Part shown: positions 1 to 7,971 of the stretch, piece by piece
Position numbering within the stretch: position 1 is the stretch's first letter
Layout of the letters: each line of letters starts with the position of its first letter
NCBI GenBank assembly: GCA_030998015.1
Contig: JARWMV010000149.1
Span: 1 to 34,479, forward strand
DNA: 34,479 bases
Direction: 5' to 3'
Origin: Ceratorhiza oryzae-sativae
Lineage: Eukaryota > Basidiomycota > Agaricomycetes > Cantharellales > Ceratobasidiaceae
Made by a program: the position numbers and the translations under genes
Notes under the pieces: generated by a model
Database searches by the model: none
Told to the model about the DNA's origin: nothing
The model's input: the letters and a program-made list of their open reading frames with translations, nothing else

Positions 1-81
1 TAAAGTATGTTCTAGATATACTAAAATTAATAAAAGAAGATACTTCCCCCTAAAATTTAAAAATTTGGAGCATGAATTTTC

Positions 82-152
82 ATGAGTATAGTTAAGTTGG
101 TATAACTTCTAGCTTCCACCTAGATATGATCAGTTCGAGTCTGATTACTCAT
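82..152 (+). tRNA. trnG: tRNA-Gly (anticodon UCC)
   Basis: A complete 71-nt cloverleaf can be folded by eye. The acceptor stem is ATGAGTA/TACTCAT, the D stem GTTA/TAAC with an AGTTGGTA loop, the anticodon stem TCTAG/CTAGA with loop CTTCCAC giving anticodon TCC, and the T stem ATCAG/CTGAT with loop TTCGAGT. It lies on the strand opposite to cox1. The 3' CCA is not encoded, as is usual. It is the only tRNA I find in the window, and a copy of its 3' half lies about 2 kb to the right. Confidence 0.93.
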
Positions 153-183
153 AACTCCTTCGCGCCAAAGGGTGCTTTACTCT

Positions 184-405
184 CCGCGCGCGTTAGTTGC
201 TGGTGGGACTTGTCCCACCAACCAACGTGAGCAATCGCAACCGTTTGCGATTGCTAGTGCGCGGCATAATATCGATATTTAGCCGCCGGCTGAAAATGAC
301 GAACGGTCGTCATTTTCTACGAGGGAATCTTTATGGGAGGTAGCCTGGACCATGAGACTCATGGTCAAGGCTACCTCATCTGAGGATTCCCTCTAACGCC
401 GGCGG
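184..405 (+). repeat. R1 GC-rich multi-hairpin element, long form (copy 1)
   Basis: It starts CCGCGCGCGTTAG and ends CTAACGCCGGCGG, an imperfect terminal inverted repeat. Inside are four or five hairpins, including TGGTGGGAC/GTCCCACCA, AGCAATCGCAA/TTTGCGATTGCT, the palindrome AATATCGATATT and GAAAATGACGA/TCGTCATTTTC. This copy is 222 bp because a 50-bp palindrome (GAGGTAGCC.../...GGCTACCTC) sits in the loop of the last hairpin. Confidence 0.9.
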
Positions 406-762
406 AGGCCTAACCCTGTCGTCAGCTACTGAATGGCGACATTGCAATTGACCCCCAATGCCTTACAGCATGTTGGGGGGCAATTACCCAGGCATCCGCA
501 TTGGGAGGCCATTGCCTTGTTGGGGGTCTAAAGGGTCTAAGTTCTACTGATGCGCCGCATCCGCAGCCCATCTCTGTGTTAACTAGTTAGGTTTAACATT
601 TCGTGAGAAATGCACCTAATTTGTTTGCGGAGGATTCTCCTATTAATAAAGGAGATCTCCATCACACGCAGAGGACTTGGAAACCCAAATTGGGACTTAT
701 ACAACCAACATTGTTAGATAAGTTCCAACTCATTCACTCTCAAAAGCGTTTAGTCTTAGAGA
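406..762. other. Spacer with a CCCCCAATGC-type hairpin and no gene seen
   Basis: Positions about 431-530 hold R5-like palindromes (AATTGACCCCCAATGC.../...TTGGGGGGCAATT). The remaining 530-762 stretch has no coding signal I recognise. By its position it may be the leader or intron remnant that belongs to the plus-strand LAGLIDADG gene that follows. Confidence 0.5.
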
Positions 763-889
763 ATGAAGAGGAAACATGAAGTCATAAGATCGATAAATAA
801 AAACCAAACCATGCTAAACACAAAACAAACTTATCTTTTTATTAAAGTAATAACCTTCGCATTATTAATCTATGTTGTTTATACTCAGT

Positions 890-979
890 CAATTGACCCC
901 CCAAACATGTGCAGCTACGCTGCATTGTTTGGGGGGGCAATTGCCCCCCAACATGCTGTAAGGCATTGGGGGTCAATTG
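890..979 (+). repeat. R5 hairpin (CAATTGACC-flanked form) inside the endonuclease gene
   Basis: Two adjacent palindromes, CCCCAAACATG...GTTTGGGG and CCCCCAACATGC...GCATTGGGGG, are bounded by the outer inverted repeat CAATTGACC/GGTCAATTG. At 90 nt the insert keeps the host reading frame open. Confidence 0.85.
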
Positions 980-1188
980 TTAGCGAATTACACTTTTATA
1001 CTGGCCTAGTATTTTGCTCCAATTCGATAGCGCCCATTAAACCCACACGGCTAAGTAATGAACCTCAATTTAATTTTTCAAAAGAGTTAAAAGAAATAAT
1101 CATTGGTCTTATTCTAGGGGATCTTAATGTTCAGAAAGATAAACGAGCTATTAATGGTAATGCTTGTTTGAGATTTCTCCAAAGTACT

Positions 1189-1360
1189 CCGCGCGCGTTA
1201 GTTGCTGGTGGGACTTGTCCCACCAACCAACGTGAGCAATCGCAACCGTTTGCGATTGCTAGTGCGCGGCATAATATCGATATTTAGCCGCCGGCTGAAA
1301 ATGACGAACGGTCGTCATTTTCTACGAGGGAATCTTTAGGATTCCCTCTAACGCCGGCGG
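1189..1360 (+). repeat. R1 element (copy 2), splits the plus-strand endonuclease gene
   Basis: A standard 172-bp copy between the codons for QST and EYL of the LAGLIDADG_2 gene. No target-site duplication is visible. Confidence 0.93.
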
Positions 1361-1674
1361 GAGTATTTAGAGTACCTTTATACAAAATTCCAAGATTATT
1401 GTTCTGTAGCTCCTAAAATCTTAACACCCCGACCTGATAAAAGAACGGGTAAAGTTTATCCTACTATAAGATTTCAAACTCATGCACTACCTTGCTGTAA
1501 TGAATTCTTTGATTTATTCTATCCGGAGGGGAAAAAAATAATTCCTGCAAACATTGGGGATCTTTTAACTCCTCTGGGATTAGCTTTTTGGTTATGTGAG
1601 GACGGAACTTTCGAAAAATCAAGTCAAAGAGTGATTCTTTGTACAGAATCATTTGCAATTGACGAAGTAGAGGC

Positions 1675-1846
1675 CCGCGCGCGTTAGTTGCTGGTGGGAC
1701 TTGTCCCACCAACCAACGTGAGCAATCGCAACCGTTTGCGATTGCTAGTGCGCGGCATAATATCGATATTTAGCCGCCGGCTGAAAATGACGAACGGTCG
1801 TCATTTTCTACGAGGGAATCTTTAGGATTCCCTCTAACGCCGGCGG
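1675..1846 (+). repeat. R1 element (copy 3), ends the plus-strand endonuclease gene
   Basis: A standard 172-bp copy. The flanks AGGC and GCCT are complementary, so the element sits between the arms of a short inverted repeat. Confidence 0.93.
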
Positions 1847-1914
1847 GCCTTTAATTCCCCTAAATAACCTTTAGATTTGCCTTCGCAAATCACCCCGCGG
1901 CAGTCCCCTGTCGT

Positions 1915-1966
1915 CTACTGACCCCCAAACATGTGCAGCTACGCTGCATTGTTTGGGGGGCAGTAG
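1915..1966 (+). repeat. R5 hairpin (CTACTG/CAGTAG form)
   Basis: A palindrome with outer arms CTACTG/CAGTAG around the common core ACCCCCAAACATG...CATTGTTTGGGG. The surrounding 1847-2181 stretch has no gene I recognise. Confidence 0.85.
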
Positions 1967-2181
1967 TAAAACTGGGGGGCCCGTCCAAGTATTGGCGCCC
2001 GGTCAATGAAATTGACACGGCCGCCAATACCCTTGCCAGGTTAAACTTGTTATTCTATTAATACTCCAATCCCCTTACCTTGCGCCCACAATACTAGTTC
2101 TTGGAGTTCTTGGCATCTATCGGAAGTGCCTTAAATTCTAGAGGATACTAGTAGGTTGTAATCTTTGAGCCAGCCAAAACG

Positions 2182-2213
2182 TAGATATCATCAGTTCGAG
2201 TCTGATTACTCAT
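2182..2213 (+). pseudogene. Duplicated 3' half of tRNA-Gly
   Basis: This stretch matches the 3' half of trnG at 121-152 with one visible mismatch. It covers part of the anticodon stem, the variable loop, the complete T arm and the acceptor 3' strand TACTCAT. No matching ATGAGTA 5' strand lies within the preceding 100 nt, so it cannot fold into a full tRNA. Confidence 0.8.
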
Positions 2214-2222
2214 ATCAAACAA

Positions 2223-2432
2223 TCATACCCCCGCTTAGGGTCAACCAGCATTGTATTATATATAAATACATGCTGTTGACCCGAGGGGTAATGGATATCG
2301 AGGCCGCGTTCGCGGCGAGGTATTGCGAGGTACCCTGGAACTTTAAGTTCCAGGGTACCTCGGAATCAGACGCCGCGCGCACGCCAGGGCCGCCTTGGCT
2401 TAAGCCAAGGCGTTCGCAGGCGTGCACGGGTC
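2223..2432 (-). repeat. R3 composite palindrome (copy 1)
   Basis: Read on the minus strand it runs GACCCGTGCACGCC ... GAGGTACCCTGGAAC/GTTCCAGGGTACCTC ... GCATGTATTTATATATAAA ... GGGGGTATGA. It has at least three nested hairpins. It shares its GACCCGTGCACGCC arm with R2 but has a different centre and far end. Confidence 0.85.
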
Positions 2433-2800
2433 ATAAGCAAATAGCCACATCTTTGATGTGGCTTATCTAGGGACCCCTGAATTGAGTGATGACATTTTTG
2501 TAAAAAATAAACAGTCAATTTGAAAAATTGAAATGTACATAAAATTAAATTACTGGGTCCCTTTAGAAGTATATCTTCAACAGGGATTCCCCTAATTTGT
2601 CATGTTTTAATCTGGGTGGAGACTATTTCCATCTGGAAGACGAAAAGAAAAATACAGGGACCCTTGTATTCCAAAATAAAATAATCTATCATAACCATAT
2701 AAAGTATGTACCCTGCTCTATTAGTGGTATCCGCCCTGTTGAGCGCGTAGGGTCTACTCTAAATACCCCGCCAATGTTCCATTGGCGGATTTGCGAAGGC
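2433..2800. other. Spacer without recognisable gene
   Basis: No conserved protein, tRNA or intron core is visible on either strand. AGGGACCC-type words recur at about 2470, 2560 and 2657, and a CCGCCAATG/CATTGGCGG hairpin lies at 2768-2789. Confidence 0.5.
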
Positions 2801-2972
2801 CCGCGCGCGTTAGTTGCTGGTGGGACTTGTCCCACCAACCAACGTGAGCAATCGCAACCGTTTGCGATTGCTAGTGCGCGGCATAATATCGATATTTAGC
2901 CGCCGGCTGAAAATGACGAACGGTCGTCATTTTCTACGAGGGAATCTTTAGGATTCCCTCTAACGCCGGCGG
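2801..2972 (+). repeat. R1 element (copy 4)
   Basis: A standard 172-bp copy, flanked by GCGAAGG on the left and ACTTCG on the right, which form a short inverted repeat. Confidence 0.92.
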
Positions 2973-3222
2973 GACTTCGTAATTTACCAGAAGGGAAAAC
3001 GTAAGTAAAATAATGTGTATTGGGGTTAGAAAAGGATATCGTATCATACCCCTGCCGGCCTTACCCTATCTCGTGTCAACTATGTTGACCGAGATAGAAA
3101 CCAGATTAGATCGCACCATCTTACTATGGATCGGCCGGGGCTCGGCAGAGGCTTCAACTAGCTAGGGCCGAGTAAAGCAAAGCTTTACCCTACCCTAGCC
3201 CTCTTCGGACTCCACAGGATCC
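2973..3222. other. Spacer with palindromes and no gene
   Basis: It holds a CTATCTCG...CGAGATAG hairpin around GTCAACTATGTTGAC, plus CGGCCGGGGCTCGG-type GC clusters. I see no coding or RNA gene. Confidence 0.5.
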
Positions 3223-3274
3223 CTACTGACCCCCAAACATGTGCAGCTACGCTGCATTGTTTGGTGGGCAGCTA
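3223..3274 (+). repeat. R5 hairpin (CTACTG form)
   Basis: The common CCCCCAAACATGTGCAGC...GCATTGTTTGG core with flanks CTACTGA on the left and GCAGCTAG on the right. Confidence 0.8.
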
Positions 3275-3283
3275 GTTGGGGTT

Positions 3284-3453
3284 ATAATGCCCCCGCTCTA
3301 TCGGCTAAAATCTTAGGTGTAACCCAAGATTTCAGCCGCTAAAGCGGAGGGTCAACGACCCGTGGGCATTGTTAACGAGGCCGCGTTCGCGGCGAGCCGC
3401 GCGCACGCCAGGGCCGCCTTGGCAAGCCAAGGCGTTCGCAGGCGTGCACGGGT
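3284..3453 (-). repeat. R2 composite palindrome lacking R4 (copy 1, empty site)
   Basis: On the minus strand it runs GACCCGTGCACGCC ... GCGGCTCGCCGCGAACGCGGC ... CGGCTGAAATCTTGGGT/ACCTAAGATTTTAGCCG ... GGGGGCATTAT. The other R2 copies have the R4 hairpin between the CTCCGCTTT and CGGCTGAAATC segments. Here the sequence passes straight through, so this is the unoccupied form. Confidence 0.88.
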
Positions 3454-3491
3454 AATAAAAAGACCGTAAAATGGGATGAATTGTCAACCTT

Positions 3492-3663
3492 CCGCGCGCG
3501 TTAGTTGCTGGTGGGACTTGTCCCACCAACCAACGTGAGCAATCGCAACCGTTTGCGATTGCTAGTGCGCGGCATAATATCGATATTTAGCCGCCGGCTG
3601 AAAATGACGAACGGTCGTCATTTTCTACGAGGGAATCTTTAGGATTCCCTCTAACGCCGGCGG
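3492..3663 (+). repeat. R1 element (copy 5)
   Basis: A standard 172-bp copy inserted close to the R2 element, between TCAACCTT and GAAGTCAA. Confidence 0.92.
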
Positions 3664-4259
3664 GAAGTCAATCTTCTAATTAAGGTTTTAAATGAGTGGA
3701 ATTTAACCCTCGAGAATCGATGTAGATTTGCCTTCGCAAATCATCGATTCTCGGCGAGACGGCCGCGCTGGGTGCGCCCGAAAGGTGACCCGTGCACGCC
3801 TGCGAACGCCTTGGCTTAAGCCAAGGCGGCCCTGGCGTACGCGGGCGTCTGATTCCGAGGTACCCTGGAACTTAAAGTTCCAGGGTACCTCGCAATACCT
3901 CGCCGCGAACGCGGCCTCGATAACCACACCCACGGGTCGTCGACCCTCCGCTTTATTACCCCTGCCAAGACGTGCGCTAAAGCGCAGTTCTCTAGGCAGG
4001 GCGGCTGAAATCTTGGGTTACACCTAAGATTTTAGCCGATAGAGCGGGGGTGTGATTTATCCATTCGGGCGCACCCAGCGCGACGGAATGTTACGCAAAT
4101 AAACAAAACCCCGCTAATCGATACCCCTGCCAAGACGTGCGCTAAAGCGCAGTTCTCTAGGCAGGGTGTAGATTTGCCTTCGCAAATCATCGATTAGTGG
4201 GAGCCCTCCGCGCTTAGGCCGCCCTGCGGGCGATCAAAGAGCGCGGAGGGAATAAAATC
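3664..4259. repeat. Nested hairpin block with an R3/R2 chimera
   Basis: A 19-bp perfect inverted repeat (3764-3782 and 4064-4082) encloses an element at 3787-4052. That element begins like R3, with the GAGGTACC centre, and ends like R2, with R4 included. Beyond it, CTAATCGA/TCGATTAG arms enclose an R4 (4122-4166) plus the hairpin GATTTGCC/TTCGCAAATC, and a further GC hairpin lies at 4205-4250 (CCCTCCGCGC/GCGCGGAGGG). No gene is seen. The block is where the last cox1 intron loses continuity. Confidence 0.8.
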
Positions 4260-4491
4260 TCCTCTACAAAATATTGTTGAGGTAGGTTAGTTATAATTTT
4301 GGACTATATCTTATCTTCATAAAAACATTGATGACCCCGCATAGTCTCTGAGAAAATTTGTTAATTTGTATTTTATTTTCTGCTGATAGCTCATTTCTTA
4401 CTAAAAAGTTTTTACTCTTAAATGGAGTATCTTTAGCTTCATGAATTTTCCAGCATAAAGAGGTCTTTATAGAGGGCTAGAGGGAAATGTT
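4260..4491 (-). mobile_element. cox1 intron 10, group I core, 3' end not found
   Basis: Directly after exon 10 the minus strand shows the group I signature: AGCTATCAGCAGAAAAT, then TTCTCAGAGACTATGCGG, then GAAGATAAGATATAGTCC. These correspond to the junction of the central helices, P7 and its 3' partner. After about 4260 the sequence enters the nested hairpin block, and no 3' splice site or downstream cox1 exon follows within the window. No endonuclease is in this part. Confidence 0.8.
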
Positions 4492-4578
4492 AACCCTCCT
4501 ATTGTGAATAGAGCTACGAACCCTAAAGCGAATACCATAGGTGTTGTGTATCGAATAGACCCACCGTAGCATGTTGCT
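4492..4578 (-). CDS. cox1: cox1 exon 10 ([14 protein letters not shown] ... FTIGGL)
   Basis: It encodes a core transmembrane part of cytochrome c oxidase subunit 1, the haem-copper catalytic subunit of respiratory complex IV in the inner mitochondrial membrane. The conserved segment starts [14 protein letters not shown] and ends ALFTIGGLT. The 5' boundary is fixed by ..CCACG|AGCAACATG, which completes the split Leu codon CT|A of exon 9 and leaves an intron-terminal G. The 3' boundary is uncertain by a few bases; I chose GGGTT| because group I exons usually end in T. It is the last cox1 exon found in the window. Confidence 0.88.
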
Positions 4579-4798
4579 CGTGGTTTGACCTTTAAACTTC
4601 TCAGTTTCAGCTAGTCTATAATCTCAGTATAAAAATGAATTAAATTAAAACATATATAATTATACCTATTCAGGGGTTAACCTGAAAACCGTCACCGGTG
4701 AAACGGACCATTCCTTGTAAACTCATATATAAACCATGCCTGGTTAGGCCTGATGATTTCCTCAGGACTCTGAAAGGAGCCCTTCAGGATTTAACCAA

Positions 4799-4855
4799 CC
4801 AAAACCACCCCCAAACATATGCAGCGTAGCTGCACATGTTTGGGGGTGTTTTTGG
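4799..4855 (-). repeat. R5 hairpin (CCAAAAC form) in intron 9
   Basis: It has the outer arms CCAAAAC/GTTTTTGG around the CCCCCAAACAT core, inserted in the non-coding part of the intron. Confidence 0.85.
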
Positions 4856-5100
4856 AAATAATTTACACTTAGAAATTCATGTGGCGTCTGGCCTCTACGC
4901 TTTTACACTAAAAGTTTCCTAATAGTGACTTAGTTCGACGATAGTCTTATATTTATTTAATTCTAAATATAAGATTTCCCTCGAGTTTGCCACATCCGAA
5001 TTGTCGACCAATCTCTTCAATTAACACGTATCTATATTTATCTGCCCTAAATGCAGGTTTTATTGTTATTTATGCGTTAGTGGTAATAACCTACTAACTC

Positions 5101-5908
5101 TTATTCAATGTTAAATTTGTATCTCATAGATTTATTAATATAAGGTAAAATATGTGGCTGTAATTCTCTCAAAGATTTAGCACCAATATAAATAGTAGGC
5201 AAGTTTCTTTGCATATGAATACTACATTTTAAATCAAATTTAAGTATTAAAATACTAATAATGGATACTACTTCTTGGATAGTAAAGGATTGTGTTTGCA
5301 ATGTAATACCAGAACCTGTTTTGGTTCCGTCTCCGCAGATCCAATGAGCTAAAGCCTCATAAGTCAATAAATTATATAAATCCGAAGGCACAACTTTAAC
5401 ATTTTTTTTATAAAAAAGGTCATAGTAATAAGTAAAACAAGGTAAAGATCTAGTAGCAAAATAAATTCCATAAAACTTACTATTGTTTAATTTTTGTACC
5501 TGAATTTGAGGGTAATTAGAACAATAATGAGAAAACTTATTATAAACATCTAAAAAGTATTCTATTTTATCCAAAGATTGTTTAAAAAAGAATCTGGTAT
5601 TACCCGATTTACTAATACTCAACCATCCGTCTGAAATTAAAATACCCACTAAGATAGATTCTAATTCATATTTTTTACCTGCAGTAGCTAAATCTGGAAA
5701 TTTAACCATATGTCTAACTATTGAGGTGTATGTTGGATAACCTACAGTGCTTGATAAATTTGACCCATAAACAACTAGGTCTTTACACTTATTGTTAGAA
5801 GGTAAATAGTTTCTATTTGATCTAGGGAATCTTTCCAATAGATTTGTTGCTGTTAAAAATTTGTTGACAATTCGGCTGGCCAAATTTCTCTTGCTGAAGG
5901 AGAATGAC
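5101..5908 (-). CDS. Intron 9 LAGLIDADG_2 homing endonuclease, exon-fused, intact
   Basis: The frame is open from cox1 exon 9 into the intron and ends at TAA (5101-5103), giving about 268 intron-encoded residues. After a linker containing GSNLSSTVGYPTYTS come the first motif ILVGILISDGWLS, the SDGW form of LAGLIDADG_2, then RSLPCFTYYYDLFYKK, and the second motif region ALAHWICGDGTK. The C-terminus YKFNIE is complete. Such proteins are made as fusions with the upstream exon, then cut the intronless allele to spread the intron, and some also assist splicing. No repeat insertion or frameshift is seen, so this is one of the few possibly active genes here. It is closest in motif to the genes of intron 8 and inner intron 1. 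Confidence 0.9.
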
Positions 5909-5953
5909 AGCCATGAGAAGATTTTAATTCCTGTAGGAACCGCAATAATCATT
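5909..5953 (-). CDS. cox1: cox1 exon 9 (MIIAVPTGIKIFSWL, 45 nt)
   Basis: A 45-nt exon encoding the invariant segment MIIAVPTGIKIFSWL. The upstream group II intron ends ..TTTCAC|AATGATT, which completes the Thr codon AC|A. The downstream boundary is TGGCT|GTCATTC, completed by the A that opens exon 10. Both joins keep the frame. Confidence 0.92.
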
Positions 5954-6006
5954 GTGAAATAGAAGATTAACCCCAACATAAAGTCATTAGTTAAAAATCC
6001 TTTCCC

Positions 6007-6039
6007 AAACCGTACGTGATAGTTTCCCATCATACGGCT
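6007..6039 (-). ncRNA. Group II intron domain V
   Basis: A 33-nt hairpin beginning AGCCGTATG and ending CACGTACGGTT, with a GAAA tetraloop, the AGC catalytic triad and the expected ACG bulge region. This is the most conserved part of a group II ribozyme. Confidence 0.85.
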
Positions 6040-6419
6040 TTCCAAAGATAGAGAACATAAAAATAAGATTCTATCTTCTGTTTTCCTTCAATATTTCACC
6101 CCGGGGGAAAAATACCTAATACGAAAACTCCGTTATCTCAGTTCTTTACAAAACCCAGATAATCCCAAGTTCTTATTTAAACCCCATTTATATCTTTTTA
6201 GGCAGCCAATAACCCGGTAAGGAATTCTTTTTGATTATACTCTGCTACTTGCATAATCCTTATAAATCGGGTATATTTTTTCTGGCTTCGTTTTCCTTGC
6301 CATGAAGATCGTAGCTCGGGAATGACATTATCTAAAATACTAGATTTAATTCCCTTTTTAAACATGCTGTTGTCAGTGTAAAGTTAGCCCTTACTACCTA
6401 AGTTTAATGCTTTACATCA

Positions 6420-7235
6420 CTAAGATATTTTATATAAAAATCTATTTGAAAAATAAGGTTTAATGTTTGGTATAATTTTACTTAATTCCGAATTATTAAT
6501 ATAAATTCTATAATTATTTTTTTTTTTTGAATTGTGGATTTAATATCAAATTTGATTAATAGAATATTCATCAATAAAACTACTTCTTGAATAGTAAAGT
6601 TATCCGTACACAAAGTAATACCTTTATTTTTTTTAGCTCCATCTCCCTGGATCCAATGAGCTAAAGCAATATAATCAAGATATTCAAATAACTCAGGTTT
6701 AACACATTTAATGTTTTTTATGTTTTTCCCCATAGATGGTTGAGATTTATAAAATAAGTTATAAATTTCATTTAAACAATCTAACTGTCTAGTTTCAAAC
6801 TGTATAGCATGGAATAATTTCCCTCTAGTTGTAGTTTGACAAGTAAAGGGAAAATTTGAACATAAAACAGAAATAAGGTTAAAAACATACCATAAATATT
6901 CAAAGTTCCCAATTGATTGTTTAAATCCTATTCTAGGATTCCATCCTTCTCTTTTTTGCAACCATGCATCTGAAAGAAGAATTCCAACTAGAATACTTTT
7001 AATATTAGGAGTTAATTGAATTTGATTTCTTTCTATTTTAGTTAATTTTGATTTAGGGAACATAGAACTAATCCCTAATTGGCTACCCCATAAAGTCATT
7101 TCAGTCGAAGTTGTCACTGAAGTTGAAGTTAGCGTAGAAACCGAATTACAGATTAAATTTTTATTAAAATATGCCTTAGAAAAGAATTTTGATGGAGTAT
7201 TTACACTCAAGGGTTTAAATAATGAAGTGGCGCAC
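6420..7235 (-). pseudogene. Intron 8 LAGLIDADG_2 endonuclease, exon-fused, frameshift at a 12-A run
   Basis: The frame continues from exon 8 through a linker of about 70 residues to the first motif ILVGILLSDAW, then GFKQSIGNFEYLW, the second motif region ALAHWIQGDGAKK and LIKFDIKSTIQ. At the 12-A run (minus strand of 6517-6528) the original frame ends after about 15 further residues. The next frame instead gives the expected family C-terminus YRIYINNSELSK ... FLYKIS, stopping at 6420-6422. One extra A, or two fewer, would restore the frame. This may be a real lesion, programmed slippage or a sequencing error at a homopolymer. The product would be a DNA endonuclease or maturase; its presence in a group II intron is the odd point. 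Confidence 0.82.
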
Positions 7236-7294
7236 GTAGCAGCAGTGAAATAAGCTCGTGTATCTACATCAAGCCCAATAGCATACATGTGGTG
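7236..7294 (-). CDS. cox1: cox1 exon 8 (HHMYAIGLDVDTRAYFTAA, 59 nt)
   Basis: It encodes the invariant region HHMYAIGLDVDTRAYFTAA, whose two His are the copper B ligands. It begins after ..CTATTG| and ends GCTGCTAC|GTGCG at the group II 5' splice site. Confidence 0.93.
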
Positions 7295-7414
7295 CAATAG
7301 TATAGCATATTGAATTAGTTTAAAAAGAATAAAATCTTTTTTTAACGGATTATATCTTCATCTTTGTATAAATAACTTTCCGCAATAATAAAGGGGTTTA
7401 GACTGATTTGAATT

Positions 7415-7500
7415 TTATTTATCTGAATTAATGGTTTTAGCAATAGAACGCACTTTTTCTAAACCTTCCTCCAACTCCTTAAATCTACAAAAATCCCAGG
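7415..7500 (-). pseudogene. C-terminus of the intron 7 LAGLIDADG_1 endonuclease
   Basis: It reads WDFCRFKELEEGLEKVRSIA and stops TAA at the left end, which resembles the C-terminal tail of two-motif LAGLIDADG endonucleases. Upstream the frame runs into R5-type palindromes (7551-7651) and R1 copies, so the gene is not functional. Confidence 0.65.
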
Positions 7501-7550
7501 TTATAACCTGGTTATACCTGGGATTTTTCCCCCCAATTTGGGGTACCCTG

Positions 7551-7651
7551 TAGACCCCCAACAATTGACCCCCCAAACTGATGCAGCTACGCTGCATTGT
7601 TTGGGGGGGTAATTGCCCCCCAACATGCTGTAAGGCATTGGGGGTCAATTG
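7551..7651 (-). repeat. R5-type double hairpin in intron 7
   Basis: Adjacent palindromes (CAATTGACCCCCCAAAC.../...GGGGGGTAATTG and CCCCAACATGC/GCATTGGGG) of the same composition as at 890-979. Confidence 0.8.
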
Positions 7652-7766
7652 CAATGTCGCCATTGACCCCCCAAACTGCCATTCCTTGACAATTCCTTAG
7701 GAAATGTCAAGGATTGATGTAGCATTTTATCTCAAGCGTGAAGTTGAACAATTTCAGCTAGAGGGC

Positions 7767-7938
7767 CCGCGCGCGTTAGTTGCTGGTGGGACTTGTCCCA
7801 CCAACCAACGTGAGCAATCGCAACCGTTTGCGATTGCTAGTGCGCGGCATAATATCGATATTTAGCCGCCGGCTGAAAATGACGAACGGTCGTCATTTTC
7901 TACGAGGGAATCTTTAGGATTCCCTCTAACGCCGGCGG
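7767..7938 (+). repeat. R1 element (copy 6) in a hairpin loop
   Basis: A standard 172-bp copy. Its flanks TTCAGCTAGAGG (left) and CCTCTAGCTGAA (right) are a perfect 12-bp inverted repeat, so R1 lies in the loop of an older hairpin. Confidence 0.93.
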
Positions 7939-7971
7939 ACATCCTCTAGCTGAATCTTTCCTTCTTTTGGT

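Larger units (their letters stand above)
763..1674 (+). pseudogene. LAGLIDADG_2 homing endonuclease (GDLxI clade), broken by repeats
   Basis: This is the only recognisable endonuclease gene on the plus strand. A hydrophobic leader (about residues 20-45) is followed by an R5 hairpin at 890-979 that stays in frame. Then come the P-I-K-P-x-R-L linker, the first motif IIIGLILGDL near 1101-1130, and the family segment ending ACLRFLQS. R1 at 1189-1360 cuts the frame. After it the protein resumes with EYLEYLYTKF, PDKRTGKVY, the second motif region LAFWLCEDG and SFAIDEVE, where another R1 (1675-1846) removes the C-terminus. About three codons seem to be missing at the first R1 junction. It sits between trnG and the broken cox1 intron, so its host intron is unclear. 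Confidence 0.8.
4579..5908 (-). mobile_element. cox1 intron 9, group I, with endonuclease
   Basis: A 1,330-bp intron. The first two thirds is an endonuclease ORF fused to exon 9. The remaining 520 bp carries the ribozyme core and an R5 hairpin at 4799-4855 (CCAAAACCACCCCCAAAC/GGGGGTGTTTTTGG). The intron ends in G before AGCAACATG. Confidence 0.85.
5954..7235 (-). mobile_element. cox1 intron 8, group II, with LAGLIDADG ORF
   Basis: The 5' end GTGCGCC fits the group II consensus GUGYG and the 3' end is AC. Domain V is visible at about 6007-6039: AGCCGTA pairs with TACGGTT, GATGG pairs with CTATC, the loop is GAAA and the AGC triad is present. A domain VI-like hairpin, TTAACT...GGGTTAA, follows. 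The intron has no reverse transcriptase; its ORF is a LAGLIDADG endonuclease of the type normal for group I introns. Fungal group II introns with LAGLIDADG ORFs are known mainly from ribosomal RNA genes. Confidence 0.85.

Noticed and set aside
1198..1287. Recurrent ORF tail translating as ALVAGGTCPTNQREQSQPFA
   Set aside because: It is the R1 repeat read in one frame and appears wherever R1 is fused to an ORF. It lacks a start of its own and is not a gene.
2433..2800. Hidden cox1 3' exon in the left spacer
   Set aside because: I looked for the conserved HDTYYVVAHFHY codons on both strands from 1 to 4490 and saw nothing similar.
3728..4027. Plus-strand ORF in the hairpin block
   Set aside because: It is entirely composed of R3/R2/R4 palindromes; open only because GC-rich repeats contain few stops.
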